DNA of 46,092 nucleotides from Streptomyces neyagawaensis (GCF_023516595.1 NZ_JAMGBG010000153.1:1-46092), one strand, 5' to 3'; shown: positions 7,303 through 15,788, counted from the stretch's first letter. Made by a program: numbers and translations. Notes: generated by a model from the sequence alone, not told the origin.

Positions 7303-8307
7303 ATGTCGGGAGTCGTAGGACACCGTGTCGGCCGATTGGCCGCCGCCCTTCTCCTGTTGTCGCTGGCCGTGCTGCTGAGCCTCGCGGTCGGCAGCCGTAC
7401 GATCCCGCCGTCGGCGGTGTGGGACGCGCTGGCGCATGGCGGCACGACCGATGACGCCCAGGTCGTCCGGTCGTTGCGGGTGCCGCGCACGGTCATCGGT
7501 GTGCTCGTCGGCATCGCGCTGGCCGTCGCCGACACGGTCCTGCAGGGCATCACCCGTAACCCGATCGCCGAGCCCGGCATCCTCGGCATCAGCCAGGGCG
7601 CCTCGCTCGGCGTCGTCTGCGCCATCGCCTTCCTCCACGTGCACACACTGACCGGGTACGTCTGGTACGCCTTCGCCGGTGCCGGAGTCGCGGCGGTCTG
7701 CATCTACACCGTCGCCAGTGGCGGGCGTGGAGGGGCGTCGCCGGTGAAGCTGGCGCTGGCCGGGGCGGCGATGAACGCGTTCCTCGCCTCCGTCGTCTCG
7801 GCGATCCTCACCACCAACGCGCGGGCGCTGGACGAGTTCCGCTTCTGGGACGTCGGCTCGATCAGTGGGCGGGACGCGACGGTCGCCGGCCAGGTCTGGC
7901 CGTTCCTGCTCGCCGGTCTGCTGCTGGTGCTGGCCATGGCCCGCGGCCTGGACGCGCTCGCGCTCGGCGACGACATCGCCCGCGGGCTCGGCCGCAACGT
8001 CGCTCTGCTGCGGGCCACCGGCGCCCTGGGCGCGACCGTCCTCACGGGCGCCGCCGTCGCCGCAGCCGGCCCCATCGCCTTCGTCGGCCTCGCCGTACCG
8101 CACATCGCCCGCGCCCTCGTCGGCCCCGGCCATCGCCTGCTGCTGCCCATGGCCGCGCTGCTCGGCCCCGTCATGGTGCTCCTCGCGGACGTCCTCGGCC
8201 GGATCGTCGTACGGCCCTCCGAGGTGCCGGTGGCCGTCATGACCGCGCTCGCGGGCGTGCCGTTCCTGATCGTGCTGGTGCGGCGGAAGGCGGTGGCGGC
8301 CGCATGA
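7303..8307 (+). CDS. Iron-siderophore ABC transporter permease (FecCD family)
   Basis: A 334-residue, largely hydrophobic permease of the FecCD/BtuC family with about nine to ten helices. Family segments visible are VPRTVIGVLVGIALAVA followed by LQGITRNPIAEPGILGISQG (early helices), the late GPIAFVGLAVPHIAR block that contacts the ATPase, and LGRIVVRPSEVPVAVMTALAGVPFL at the end. The start follows AGAAGG at normal spacing and the iron box. The stop overlaps the next permease start (ATGA). With the partner permease it forms the membrane channel for ferric siderophores; which siderophore is not visible. Confidence 0.93.
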   Translation: MSGVVGHRVGRLAAALLLLSLAVLLSLAVGSRTIPPSAVWDALAHGGTTDDAQVVRSLRVPRTVIGVLVGIALAVADTVLQGITRNPIAEPGILGISQGASLGVVCAIAFLHVHTLTGYVWYAFAGAGVAAVCIYTVASGGRGGASPVKLALAGAAMNAFLASVVSAILTTNARALDEFRFWDVGSISGRDATVAGQVWPFLLAGLLLVLAMARGLDALALGDDIARGLGRNVALLRATGALGATVLTGAAVAAAGPIAFVGLAVPHIARALVGPGHRLLLPMAALLGPVMVLLADVLGRIVVRPSEVPVAVMTALAGVPFLIVLVRRKAVAAA

Positions 8308-9389
8308 CGTCCGTCGATGAACCACGCGCTTCCCTCTCTGTTCGTCCCGCCGGGCACGCTGTCGTGCGGGCCGGGCGAGGAAGCAGTTTCCTGGTGCACC
8401 GGCGGGCGCTCGCCGTGGCCGTCGTGCTGGCCGTGCTCCTCGCGGCGGCTGTGGTGGTGTCGTTGTGTGTCGGGGAGGCGTTCGTCCCGCCCGCCGAGGT
8501 CGTGCGGGTGCTGCTCGGGCTGCCGAGCCCGGACGAACTGGTCGTCGGCACGCTGCGGTTGCCGCGACTGGTGACCGGGCTGCTGGTGGGGGCCGCGTTC
8601 GGGCTGTCCGGGGCGCTGATCCAGACCATGGCCCGCAACGCGCTCGCCAGCCCCGACGTCATCGGTGTGACACACGGCGCGGGCGCGGCGACGGTCGCCG
8701 CGATGACGTTCGGCCTCACCTCCTACGCCGTCCTGCCGTACGTCTCCGTCGTGGGCGGGCTGCTGGCCGCCCTCCTCGTCTATCTGCTCGCCTGGCGGGG
8801 AGGGCTCTCCGCCTCCCGTTTCGTACTCGTCGGCATCGGCATCTCCGTGGCGCTCGGCTCCCTGACCCGGCTGCTGGTCACCAAGGGGGACTATCTGGTC
8901 GCCCAGCAGGCCAAGGTGTGGCTCACCGGGTCGCTCAACGGCCGCGGCTACGACCAGGCGGCCCCGCTCGCCACGGTCCTGCTGCTGCTCGTGCCGTTCC
9001 TGCTGTGGGCGGCCCGCGCGCAGCGGAGCGCGGCGTTCGACGAGGACACGGCCACCGCGCTGGGCATCCGGCTCGGCCGGGTACGGCTGGGGCTGAGCGT
9101 CCTGGGTGTCGTCCTCGCCTCCGCCGCGACCGGGGCCGCCGGTCCGGTCGACTTCGTGGCGTTGCTCGCCCCGCAGATCGCCCGGCGCCTGACCCGCACC
9201 CCGCAGACCCCGCTGGTGTGCTCCGCGTTGACGGGCGCGCTGATCGTGGTCGTCGCGGACGTGCTGGCCCGCAAGCTCCTCTCGCCGCTGGAACTGCCGG
9301 TCGGCGTCTTCACCGCCCTCGTGGGCGCCCCCTGTCTGATGTGGCTGATCGTCCGCACCCGCGGCAACCGCTCCGGAGGAACCGCGTGA
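8304..9389 (+). CDS. Iron-siderophore ABC transporter permease (FecCD family)
   Basis: A 361-residue second FecCD-type permease. After a polar N-terminal tail of about 30 residues come the hydrophobic helices, the signature LPRLVTGLLVGAAFGLSGAL with QTMARNALASPDVIGV, and the late AAGPVDFVALLAPQIARRL coupling segment. It is translationally coupled at both ends (ATGA with the first permease, GTGA with the ATPase), showing one operon and a heterodimeric permease. Confidence 0.93.
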   Translation: MTSVDEPRASLSVRPAGHAVVRAGRGSSFLVHRRALAVAVVLAVLLAAAVVVSLCVGEAFVPPAEVVRVLLGLPSPDELVVGTLRLPRLVTGLLVGAAFGLSGALIQTMARNALASPDVIGVTHGAGAATVAAMTFGLTSYAVLPYVSVVGGLLAALLVYLLAWRGGLSASRFVLVGIGISVALGSLTRLLVTKGDYLVAQQAKVWLTGSLNGRGYDQAAPLATVLLLLVPFLLWAARAQRSAAFDEDTATALGIRLGRVRLGLSVLGVVLASAATGAAGPVDFVALLAPQIARRLTRTPQTPLVCSALTGALIVVVADVLARKLLSPLELPVGVFTALVGAPCLMWLIVRTRGNRSGGTA

Positions 9390-10285
9390 CCGACGAACGC
9401 CCCGCCGAACTCTCGCCCGTTCAGGACGCCGTTCCCGCTCAAGTCCCCGTAGGCAACCGGTTGGCCGCACGCGGGCTCACCCTCGCCTACGAGGACCGTA
9501 CCGTCGTCGAGGATCTGGACCTGGAGGTGCCGGACGGGAAGGTCACCGTCATCGTCGGGCCGAACGCGTGCGGCAAGTCGACGCTGTTGCGGGCCCTCGG
9601 CCGGCTGCTGAAACCGCGTCGGGGCGCCGTGCTGCTCGACGGCGCCGAACTGGCGCACGTACCCACCCGGCGGATCGCCCAGGTGATCGGGCTGCTGCCG
9701 CAGACGCCGATGCCGCCGGAGGGGATCACGGTCGCCGACCTGGTCTCGCGGGGACGGCAGCCGCACCAGAAGTGGTGGAGGCAGTGGTCCGACTCCGACG
9801 AGGCGGCCGTCGCCCACGCCATGGAACGCACGGGCACCACGGACCTCGCCGAGCGTCCGGTCGACGAATTGTCCGGCGGTCAGCGCCAGCGCGTGTGGAT
9901 CGCCATGGCCCTCGCCCAGGACACCGACCTGCTGCTGCTCGACGAGCCGACCACCTACCTCGACATCGCACACCAGGTCGAAGTCCTGGACCTCGTACGG
10001 CAGTTGAACAGGGAGCGCAGCCGTACGGTGGTCGCGGTGCTGCACGACCTCAACCAGGCCGCCCGCTACGCCGACCATCTGATCGCCATGCGGGCGGGCC
10101 GGGTCGTGGCGCAGGGCCCGCCCGCCGACACCGTCACGGCCGACCTCGTCCAGGAGGTCTTCGGCCTCGCCTCGGTCGTCGTACCGGACCCCGTGACGGG
10201 TGGTCCGCTCGTGGTGCCGGGCCCGCCCGGTGTCCGAAGGAACACACCCCGCGGGCTCCCGGCCCACAGGAAACCCATAAAGTAA
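9386..10285 (+). CDS. Iron-siderophore ABC transporter ATPase
   Basis: A 299-residue ATPase of the FepC/FecE type. It has Walker A GPNACGKST, signature LSGGQRQRVWIAMALAQ, Walker B LLLLDEPTTYLD and the H-loop VLHDLNQA. The GTG start at 9386 overlaps the permease stop. The N-terminal 25 residues before the first strand are proline-rich and longer than usual. It would power siderophore import from the cytoplasmic face. The second iron box overlaps its last codons. Confidence 0.95.
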   Translation: MTDERPAELSPVQDAVPAQVPVGNRLAARGLTLAYEDRTVVEDLDLEVPDGKVTVIVGPNACGKSTLLRALGRLLKPRRGAVLLDGAELAHVPTRRIAQVIGLLPQTPMPPEGITVADLVSRGRQPHQKWWRQWSDSDEAAVAHAMERTGTTDLAERPVDELSGGQRQRVWIAMALAQDTDLLLLDEPTTYLDIAHQVEVLDLVRQLNRERSRTVVAVLHDLNQAARYADHLIAMRAGRVVAQGPPADTVTADLVQEVFGLASVVVPDPVTGGPLVVPGPPGVRRNTPRGLPAHRKPIK

Positions 10286-10296
10286 GGCGTACCTAA
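10278..10296. promoter_or_regulatory. Second iron box, upstream of binding-protein gene
   Basis: The 19-mer TAAAGTAAGGCGTACCTAA matches the iron-box consensus at 14 of 19 positions, with the right half (ACCTAA) perfect. It overlaps the ATPase stop and lies 22 bp before the lipoprotein start. The binding-protein gene can therefore have its own iron-regulated promoter in addition to read-through. Confidence 0.72.
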
Positions 10297-10318
10297 GTTC
10301 TACGACGGGAGCTCTCCC

Positions 10319-11359
10319 ATGTACCTCCGCCGCCGCGGCACCGCCGCCGCAGCCCTCGCCTCCGCGCTGACCCTGACCGCGTGCGGGAGTTCCTCCGGCG
10401 GCGAGGGGTCGGGCGCCGGGTCTTCCCAGGGGGCCGCCGGGAAGAAGGACGTTGCCAAGGGCGGCAAGGACTTCGCGGACGCTGCGAGGAAGACAGCCGC
10501 GATGGGCACCGACGCCAAGGCCGGCGAATGGCCGCGCACCGTCGAGCACGCCATGGGTGAGACGAAGATCGAGGCCCAGCCGAAACGCGTGGTCGTCCTC
10601 GACGTCGGTGAGCTCGACAACGTTGTTTCGCTGGGCATCAAGCCCGTCGGACTCGCCCCCACCGAGGGCTCCCCCGAACTGCCGTCGTACCTGAGGAAGG
10701 ACGCGGGCAGCCCGAAGAACGTAGGCACCATCAACAGCCTCAACCTGGAGGCGATCGCCGCGCTGAAGCCCGACCTGATCCTCGGCAGCCAACTGCGCGC
10801 CGCGGACAAGTACGACGAGCTGTCCAAGATCGCGCCGACCGTGTTCTCCGTCCGGCCCGGCTTCACCTGGAAGGAGAACTACCTCCTCAACGCGGCGGCC
10901 CTCGACAGGACGGCCGAGGCGAAGGACGAACTGGCGTCGTACAAGGCGAAGGCCGACGCGCTGGGCAAGAAGCTCGGCGCCGACAAGCCGACGGTCTCGA
11001 TGGTCCGTTACATGCCGGACGGCGTCGTCCGCCTGTACGCCAACGCCTCGTTCATCGGCACCATCCTCAAGGACGTCGGCGTGCCCCGCCCGAAGAACCA
11101 GGACATCGAGGACCTCGCCGCCGAGATCAGCGCCGAGAACATCGACCAGGCCGACGCGGACTACATCTTCACCGGCGTGTACGGCGACCCGAAGGCCACG
11201 GACAAGTCCAAGGCCCAGGGCAACCCGCTGTGGAAGAACCTCTCCGCCGTCAAGGCGGGCCACGCCTACGACGTCCCGGACGAGACGTGGTACCTCGGCC
11301 TCGGGGTGACCGCCGCCGACGAGGTGCTCGGCGATCTGGAGAGCTACCTCTCCGAGTAG
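10319..11359 (+). CDS. Iron-siderophore ABC transporter substrate-binding lipoprotein
   Basis: A 346-residue extracellular solute-binding lipoprotein of the FepB/FhuD (type III) fold. The signal peptide MYLRRRG... ends in the lipobox LTAC with the acylated Cys22, followed by a Ser/Gly linker. Two lobes joined by a long helix are indicated by segments such as KRVVVLDVGELDNVVSLGIKPVG, NLEAIAALKPDLILGS and ADYIFTGVYGDPKA. It delivers the ferric siderophore to the two permeases. Placing the binding protein last, with its own iron box, is less common than first position and may allow extra expression. Confidence 0.93.
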   Translation: MYLRRRGTAAAALASALTLTACGSSSGGEGSGAGSSQGAAGKKDVAKGGKDFADAARKTAAMGTDAKAGEWPRTVEHAMGETKIEAQPKRVVVLDVGELDNVVSLGIKPVGLAPTEGSPELPSYLRKDAGSPKNVGTINSLNLEAIAALKPDLILGSQLRAADKYDELSKIAPTVFSVRPGFTWKENYLLNAAALDRTAEAKDELASYKAKADALGKKLGADKPTVSMVRYMPDGVVRLYANASFIGTILKDVGVPRPKNQDIEDLAAEISAENIDQADADYIFTGVYGDPKATDKSKAQGNPLWKNLSAVKAGHAYDVPDETWYLGLGVTAADEVLGDLESYLSE

Positions 11360-11769
11360 CGGTCGAGGCACGGCGTCGGGGCCAGGGTGTTCTCAGTGGA
11401 GAAGATCGAGTTCCGCTGCACGGCTTCGAACTCACCGCATGGGGTTCGCCAGCACGGTGCGCAGATCACCGCCGATCGTGACAAGGCAGCCCGCAGGACC
11501 CGGCCGGCGACCGCATCACCGCGGCGCTCACGGGCGCTCCGAGCACCGGCCTCGCCGCCGTGGCGGAGCTGACCGGCACCGCCCCCCGTTCCTGTTCGCG
11601 ACCGGGTCCGTGCGCGGCCGCCCTTGGGTGGTGGGCTCGGCGCCGCCGGACCGGCTGCCGCGGACCGACCCTGTCCCGGCCCACCCGGGCCCAGTGAAGT
11701 GCCACTACCTCTTCAACGGGTTGACCCGTAGGGGCAGTTGTTGACAGCACTGGACAATCATCGCCTCCG
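11360..11769. other. Stretch without a recognisable gene
   Basis: About 410 bases after the lipoprotein gene. Short fragments read like decayed coding sequence (for example DRITAALTGAPSTGLAAVAELTG around 11500-11570 on the plus strand), but no start, domain or complete frame supports a gene. No clear terminator hairpin was found. Confidence 0.35.
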
Positions 11770-11889
11770 TCACCGTGAGTACGACGTTGCCCAGGTGGTG
11801 CCACCCCCCTCCCTCTGGGCCGTGTTCTGGTCACGTATGAAGTCGAGCAGGGCGTAGTGCGCCACGGCCTGCTGGGGTTCGGTGATCAC
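11770..11889 (-). CDS. Doubtful 39-residue ORF coupled to the oxidoreductase
   Basis: A short frame whose GTG start overlaps the stop of the quinone oxidoreductase (TCGTGATCACC, minus strand), giving a 39-residue product that begins with ITEPQQAVAHYALLDFIRDQ. Codon choice in the first 25 codons is typical for the genome. It may be a real coupled microprotein or the start of a truncated downstream gene. No family is recognised. Confidence 0.25.
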   Translation of the reverse strand: MITEPQQAVAHYALLDFIRDQNTAQREGGGTTWATSYSR

Positions 11890-12884
11890 GAGACCACCGT
11901 CAGCACGATCTTGCCTTGGATGTGGCCCCGCGTGGCCCGCGTGTGTGCGCTGCCCGCCTCGGGCAGCGGATATGTGCTGTCCACCCCGACCTGGAGCTTG
12001 CCCTCGTCGAAAAGGCGCCCGATCTCGGCGAGCTGGGGGCCGTTGGAACGTACCTGAATGTTGGAGACGGTGATGCCCAGACGCGCCGTCTCTTCGGGGT
12101 CGTACTGGGCGAAGAACACCGGAAGCATGGTGCCGCCGCGCTTGAGCACGGTCAGGAAACGTGAGCTGTCGGGGCCACCGACGGTGTCGATCACCAGGTC
12201 GACGCCGCCGACCACGTCCGTGGCCTGCGTAGTGGTGTAGTCGATGAACTCGTCGGCACCGAGCTCGCGCAGGAACTGCTCGTGCCGGCTTGAGGCCACC
12301 GCGATGACGTGTGCCCCCTTCCATTTCGCCAACTGCACCGCGAAGTGGCCCACTCCACCGGCGGCCCCGTTGACCAGCACGGTCATCCCTTGCGTGATCG
12401 GCACCGGCTGGTGCACCCGGCCAGTGAAGGGAGACGGCACGTCGTGGCCGAGATCAACCAGGTACTGCCAGGCCGTCAGCACGGCCATCGGTGCCCCGGC
12501 CGCCTGCACGTGGTCGATACCGGCCGGCTTGTGAGCCAGGTCCGAAGCCGGCGCGGCCACGTACTCGGCGTAGGTCCGGCCGTCGAATCCGGGGAACCGC
12601 AGCATGCCGAAGACCTCGTCACCGACGGCGAACCCCCGCACATCCGGAGCGACCGCCTGGACCACGCCCGACATGTCCGTGCCGGGGATCAGAGGAAACT
12701 CCAGCACCGGCCTCATCTCGGCCGGCATGACTTTCATCCCCTCACGCAGGTACCAGTCCGGCGGGTTGATGCCCACGGCGTGCACCCGCACCAGCACCTC
12801 ACCCGGGCCGATCTCGGGGACCGGCACCTCGTCGTACTGCAGAACTTCCGGCCCACCTGCTTCGTGGAACTGGATCGCCTTCAT
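11886..12884 (-). CDS. NADP-dependent quinone oxidoreductase, zinc-independent MDR family
   Basis: A 332-residue medium-chain dehydrogenase/reductase of the quinone oxidoreductase type. It begins MKAIQFHEAGGPEVLQYDEVP, contains the GroES-like N-terminal domain (NPPDWYLREGMK, FPLIPGTDMSGVV) and the Rossmann motif NGAAGGVGHFAVQLAK for NADPH. The usual catalytic zinc ligands are not evident, as expected for the QOR subgroup. It probably reduces a quinone or enal. It is transcribed divergently from a LysR regulator with a shared operator, which suggests induction by its substrate. Confidence 0.9.
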   Translation of the reverse strand: MKAIQFHEAGGPEVLQYDEVPVPEIGPGEVLVRVHAVGINPPDWYLREGMKVMPAEMRPVLEFPLIPGTDMSGVVQAVAPDVRGFAVGDEVFGMLRFPGFDGRTYAEYVAAPASDLAHKPAGIDHVQAAGAPMAVLTAWQYLVDLGHDVPSPFTGRVHQPVPITQGMTVLVNGAAGGVGHFAVQLAKWKGAHVIAVASSRHEQFLRELGADEFIDYTTTQATDVVGGVDLVIDTVGGPDSSRFLTVLKRGGTMLPVFFAQYDPEETARLGITVSNIQVRSNGPQLAEIGRLFDEGKLQVGVDSTYPLPEAGSAHTRATRGHIQGKIVLTVVS

Positions 12885-12972
12885 CGCGCCTGTCGCTTTC
12901 TCGGGGAGACGTTGCTCCTTCAGTCAAGATCCAGGACGGCATGGCCGTCCAAGACCGGTTCGGCAACCTCGT

Positions 12973-12989
12973 CATTCCGAAACGGCATG
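12973..12989. promoter_or_regulatory. LysR-type operator (T-N11-A palindrome)
   Basis: CATTCCGAAACGGCATG is a palindrome of the form CATnCCGnnnCGGnATG containing T-N11-A (12975-12987), the classical LysR-family box. It lies 18 bp before the LysR start and about 90 bp from the start of the divergent oxidoreductase, the normal place for autoregulation and divergent activation. Confidence 0.6.
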
Positions 12990-13006
12990 ACACGTACGCT
13001 GCAAGG

Positions 13007-13882
13007 GTGAACGATCTCGGACAGGACCTGGAACTGCGGCTGGTGCGCTACTTCACCGTGGTGGCGGCGCACCAGCACTTCGGCCGGGCCGCCGCCGAAC
13101 TGCACGTGGCCCAGCCGGCGCTCAGCCGCCAGATCCAACGGCTCGAGAAGTATCTCGGCACACGACTCCTGGACCGCACTCCCCAGGGCACCCGGCTCAC
13201 TCCGGCCGGCCAGACGTTCCTCCCCCAGGCCGAAGCCCTGCTGCAGGCCGCCCACCGGGCCGAACTGGCCGTGCGCGAACAAACCCAGATCGAACGAATC
13301 GCCATCGGCTACCTCGAAGACCTCGTGATCACTGCCGCCGTACGGGAACTGCGCCGCCGTCAGCCTGACGCGGAGATCAGTACCCGGCATCTGAGCTGCC
13401 GCGACGTCGGGGCGCTGTCCGACAGGCGTGTCGACGCCCTGATCGCGCGGGTCCCGCTGCCGCTCGCCGCCGAGGACGTGGTCACCACCCCGCTGTACGA
13501 GGAGCCCCGGATGCTCGTGGTCCCGCACGGTCATCCCTTGGCCGACCGTGCGTCGGTGACCGCGGAAGAGCTGGCCGGCGAAGAGGCGGCGCCGTGCGCG
13601 TTCGAGACCGCGGACTGGACTTCCTACCGGATCCTCGGGGCCGGCGTGCCGCCGATCGAGAGCTACGAGGACAAGCTCGAACTCGTCGCGAGTGGTGAGG
13701 CGATCGCCGTGCTACCGGTCGGCGATCGGCGCAGCTCACTGCGTCCCGACCTCGTCACCGTCCCGATCGAGGGCGCTCCCCCCAGCAGGGTCGTCCTGGT
13801 CAGCCGCAAGGGCGACCCGAATCCGATGATCAGGAATCTTCGGCTGGCGGCCAAGGCCGTCCTGACCGCCCCGCTATCCTGA
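13007..13882 (+). CDS. LysR-family transcriptional regulator
   Basis: A 291-residue LysR-type regulator. The N-terminal winged HTH is clear: LVRYFTVVAAHQHFGRAAAE followed by HVAQPALSRQIQRLEKYLGTRLLDRT. A periplasmic-binding-protein-like effector domain follows (about residues 90-290, with YEEPRMLVVPHGHPLADRASVT). The GTG at 13007 is chosen because it gives the standard start 7-10 residues before the HTH and leaves the palindromic operator upstream; the frame stays open to 12941. It probably regulates the divergent oxidoreductase gene. Confidence 0.9.
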   Translation: MNDLGQDLELRLVRYFTVVAAHQHFGRAAAELHVAQPALSRQIQRLEKYLGTRLLDRTPQGTRLTPAGQTFLPQAEALLQAAHRAELAVREQTQIERIAIGYLEDLVITAAVRELRRRQPDAEISTRHLSCRDVGALSDRRVDALIARVPLPLAAEDVVTTPLYEEPRMLVVPHGHPLADRASVTAEELAGEEAAPCAFETADWTSYRILGAGVPPIESYEDKLELVASGEAIAVLPVGDRRSSLRPDLVTVPIEGAPPSRVVLVSRKGDPNPMIRNLRLAAKAVLTAPLS

Positions 13883-13984
13883 CCGGGACCGTGCCGGCCG
13901 ATGACCAGAGATGGCAAACATCGTCCAGCTGAGGGGTACAACCCAAGCGCGGCGTCGACTTCGCCCCAGCGCGCGAGCACGACG

Positions 13985-14540
13985 CGACCACGGCAGTTTC
14001 GACCGGGCTGCCCGTTGCCGAGTCCGTGGTCACATGGCGGAGTTGCCGCTCTACCTGGTCGTACGGCACGGCAAAGTGCCAGGCGGCCTCGCGGACCTGT
14101 GCGTAGCGGAGGACCTCGACGGGGTTCGTGATCAAAAACCACTTGGGTGATCTCGTCGGCGTCGTCGAAGTGGAGCAGGCCGACGAGGTGGGAGTCGAAC
14201 AGCCAGAAGTCCTCGCGCGGCAGGCCCAGCTCGTCCGCCCAGGCGCGGGTGAGGACGCGGATGTGTTCGCCCACCGCGGCGTTCCGGCGGGCGTTGTCGA
14301 GGAGGTACAACTGGCCGGGCGTCGGCGGCTCGTCGAGGATACACACCCGCTCGAACCTCTTCCCGGGCGCGGACTGCTCGCGCCGGCCCCGGCACCACTC
14401 GTCGTCGAAGTCCAAGTCGACGCGGCCCTCGGCGAGGAACTGCGCGTAGGTGTCCCTCTCTCGCCGGAGGCGTACCGGCGGCGGGTGGACGGGCTCCTGG
14501 GGGCCGAAGTTGGCGAGCAGCTCCCGGGTGTTTGCAAGCA
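13985..14540 (-). pseudogene. Frameshifted DUF6879-family gene
   Basis: On the minus strand the DUF6879 block is recognisable: KRFERVCILDEPPTPGQLYL, LDNARRNAAVGEHIRVLTRA, REDFWLFDSHLVGLLHFDDADE. It then continues in another frame as NPVEVLRYAQVREAAWHFAV. The shift falls at a run of five A (plus strand 14134-14138). A second shift lies near 14455-14470, where TRRRYASGER and DTYAQFLAEG are in different frames. The C-terminus runs into unrelated sequence. DUF6879 genes usually accompany an XRE regulator and a DUF397 protein in Streptomyces; neither is present. Function is unknown. Two independent shifts argue for a real pseudogene rather than one sequencing error. Confidence 0.7.
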
Positions 14541-14617
14541 CTTCTGCTCTGCAAGATCTGCGCCAGAGCCCGAAAGTCACTGGCTTACAGTCGCCCTCCT
14601 GCGGTGAAATCGCCGCT

Positions 14618-15526
14618 GTGTCGCTTCACCAGGACGAGATCCCCGTTGACGAAACGTTAGTCCGGTCATTGCTTCAGGCACAGCTGCCAGAGTGGGCTGA
14701 CCTGCCGTTGTCGCCCGCCGGCGCGGGCACGGACAACACCATGTATCGGCTGGGCGAAGACCTGCTCGTGCGACTGCCGCGAACCGCCGCCACGGGACAG
14801 TCCGTGCGGAAAGAGCAGGACTGGCTTCCTCGCCTGGCGCCCTTCCTCCCATGCCGGATTCCCGAACCCGTCCACACGGGGAAGCCCACCGATGCCTTCC
14901 CCCTGATCTGGTCGGTCTACCGCTGGATCGACGGTGAGGAAGTCGGCCCGGACACCGTCCACGACTGGGCCGCCTTCGGAACCGACCTCGCGGCGGTGGT
15001 ACGGGAACTCCACGGCATTGACCTCATGGGAGCAACTCGCACAGCTGACCTCAGCTGGTACCGCGGCGGCAGCCTGGGGCCATGCGACCAGTGGATCAGC
15101 ACGTGTCTCGACGACTGCCGAACCACCGTGAGCTCTCAGCTCAACGTTGACCTTCTAGAACAGTTGTGGCGAGACGCGCTCACGCTGCCCGAGCCCTCCG
15201 GACCTCACGTGTGGCTCCACGGTGACCTCAAGCCAACCAACCTCCTGGCCCGGGACGGCAAACTCCACGCAGTCATCGACTTCGGAGGACTCTCGATCGG
15301 CTTTCCCGACGCCGAGCACTCCACACTCTGGGACCTGCCGCCACAAGCACGACAAGCCTACTGGGACGCCTTGAACCTCGACGATGCGACCTGGGCCCGC
15401 GCCCGCGCCTGGGCCATCGCGGTAGGCGTCAGCGGCATCTCCTACTACTGGCACACCTTCCCCGCCTTCGTCGACGAGTGCCGAACACGACTTCAGGCAA
15501 TCGTCGTCGACGCCGCCGCGCGTTGA
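14618..15526 (+). CDS. Aminoglycoside phosphotransferase-family (APH) kinase
   Basis: A 302-residue protein with the kinase-like APH fold. It has an N-lobe with GAGTDNTMYRLGEDLLVRLP, the hinge region, the catalytic loop WLHGDLKPTNLL (Asp203, Asn208) and the metal-binding DFGG (Asp221). The family includes antibiotic kinases and metabolic kinases; this subgroup is common in Streptomyces and most members have unknown substrates, so resistance cannot be assumed. The GTG at 14618 is chosen since the product then starts at the normal place; the frame remains open into the DUF6879 relic. The ribosome-binding site (GGTGA) is weak. Confidence 0.85.
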   Translation: MSLHQDEIPVDETLVRSLLQAQLPEWADLPLSPAGAGTDNTMYRLGEDLLVRLPRTAATGQSVRKEQDWLPRLAPFLPCRIPEPVHTGKPTDAFPLIWSVYRWIDGEEVGPDTVHDWAAFGTDLAAVVRELHGIDLMGATRTADLSWYRGGSLGPCDQWISTCLDDCRTTVSSQLNVDLLEQLWRDALTLPEPSGPHVWLHGDLKPTNLLARDGKLHAVIDFGGLSIGFPDAEHSTLWDLPPQARQAYWDALNLDDATWARARAWAIAVGVSGISYYWHTFPAFVDECRTRLQAIVVDAAAR

Positions 15527-15674
15527 GCGGCCCCCTGATCCGAGAAGAAGAGCCACACAGCGTACCGACGACCTTCACCAGGCCTCTGCGCCCGGCACTT
15601 GATCCCGTGCCGGCGCACGGTTCGAAAATACAGTGGCAGAGAGACCCGCCCCCGTGCCAGGCTCCAACCACCGA

Positions 15675-15749
15675 AGGGGCGTAGCTCAGCCCGGCCAGAG
15701 CAGCGGATTCCAAACCCGCACGCCGCAGGTTCAAATCCTGCCGCCCCTG
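15675..15749 (+). tRNA. tRNA-Trp (CCA anticodon), divergent
   Basis: A 75-base cloverleaf: acceptor stem AGGGGCG with CGCCCCT, D-stem GCTC/GAGC, T-arm GCAGG-TTCAAAT-CCTGC, and anticodon loop TTCCAAA, giving CCA for tryptophan. The closing pair of the anticodon stem is an A-C mismatch (GCGGA/CCCGC) where the usual streptomycete tRNA-Trp has a T-A pair. The 3' CCA is not encoded. It stands alone, away from the secE-nusG region where I would expect the standard copy. It may be a second, weaker or decaying copy. A strong hairpin follows. Confidence 0.75.
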
Positions 15750-15756
15750 CACAGCA

Positions 15757-15788
15757 GAGCGGCCAGATCCATGAGGACCTGGCCGCTC
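15757..15788. terminator. Hairpin terminator after tRNA
   Basis: A perfect 10-bp stem GAGCGGCCAG / CTGGCCGCTC with a 12-base loop starts 8 bases after the tRNA. There is no long T run, as is usual in high-GC actinobacteria. Confidence 0.6.

Noticed and set aside
7704..9470. 588-codon minus-strand frame opposite the siderophore permeases
   Set aside because: Low-complexity antisense frame; the plus strand has complete, coupled FecCD genes.
14618..15526. Calling the phosphotransferase an antibiotic-resistance gene
   Set aside because: The APH fold covers many metabolic kinases and nothing in sequence or context identifies an antibiotic substrate.
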